Shown piece after piece: positions 6,554 to 6,600 of a DNA stretch of 6,600 nt. The stretch lies in NCBI GenBank assembly GCA_945875045.1, contig CAMCIX010000090.1, positions 1 through 6,600 of the forward strand, written 5' to 3'. The notes below the pieces were generated by a model. It did no database searches. It was not told where the DNA came from and saw only the letters and a list, made by a program, of their open reading frames with translations. The number at the start of each line of letters is the position of its first letter. Position 1 is the stretch's first letter. The position numbers were made by a program, and so were the translations under genes. This DNA comes from an uncultured Clostridia bacterium (GTDB lineage: Bacteria; Bacillota; Clostridia; Oscillospirales; Acutalibacteraceae).

Positions 6554-6574
6554 TTGTATGTTTTAACCATACAA
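6554..6574. promoter_or_regulatory. Operator-like inverted repeat upstream of the regulator gene
   Basis: TTGTATG (6554-6560) and CATACAA (6568-6574) are perfect 7-base inverted arms with a 7-base AT-rich middle. Their centres are about 14 bp apart, close to 1.4 helical turns. The repeat lies about 70 bp upstream of the -35 box, with no gene between 6467 and the window end. It could be a site for a dimeric regulator, including the PucR/CdaR protein encoded next to it, or serve a divergent gene beyond 6600. The repeat is seen directly; its function is inference. Confidence 0.45.
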
Positions 6575-6600
6575 CATCCGTAAATCACACCGCCGCCGCG

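Overview
The window reads as one end of a contig from a low-to-moderate GC Gram-positive, most likely a Clostridia member of the Oscillospiraceae/Ruminococcaceae type. This placement is an inference from the gene set and order (PucR/CdaR-type regulator, ftsE, ftsX, EnvC-like M23 peptidase, then VanZ-like and AI-2E-type membrane proteins), the purine-rich Shine-Dalgarno sites and the protein style. There is no rRNA or other taxonomic marker here. All seven protein genes lie on the minus strand, so the biological reading order runs from high to low coordinates.

Right part (6600 to 3493): a short AT-rich leader (6467-6600) holds an operator-like inverted repeat and a clear sigma-A-type promoter (TTGAAA, 17 bp spacer, TAAAAT). 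It drives a PucR/CdaR-family helix-turn-helix regulator. ftsE follows after 23 bp and overlaps ftsX by one base (TAATG). An exported coiled-coil M23 peptidase follows ftsX after 42 bp. FtsE and FtsX form the ATP-driven membrane device that activates extracytoplasmic peptidoglycan hydrolases during division or elongation, and the M23 protein is the obvious client hydrolase. A strong intrinsic terminator sits 6 bp after its stop codon.

Left part (2226 to 47): the terminator's T-run directly touches the ribosome binding site of a VanZ-like membrane protein gene. That gene overlaps an AI-2E-family transporter gene by 14 bp. After 25 bp comes a truncated gene for a cytosolic coiled-coil protein of unknown function. 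With no room for a promoter between terminator and VanZ ribosome site, these genes are probably served by read-through or by a promoter inside the peptidase gene.

Bases 1-46 are not genomic. They match the Illumina Nextera P7 side: the end of P7, an 8-base index, the read-2 primer region and the 19-base mosaic end. The real sequence starts at 47 and the last gene is cut there by the contig end.

I see no CRISPR, tRNA, rRNA, insertion sequence or defence system, and no convincing undescribed system. The points most worth following are the metabolite-type regulator heading a division-hydrolase operon, the terminator/ribosome-site junction, the probable AUU start of the VanZ gene, and a low-complexity acidic insert in the outer domain of FtsX.
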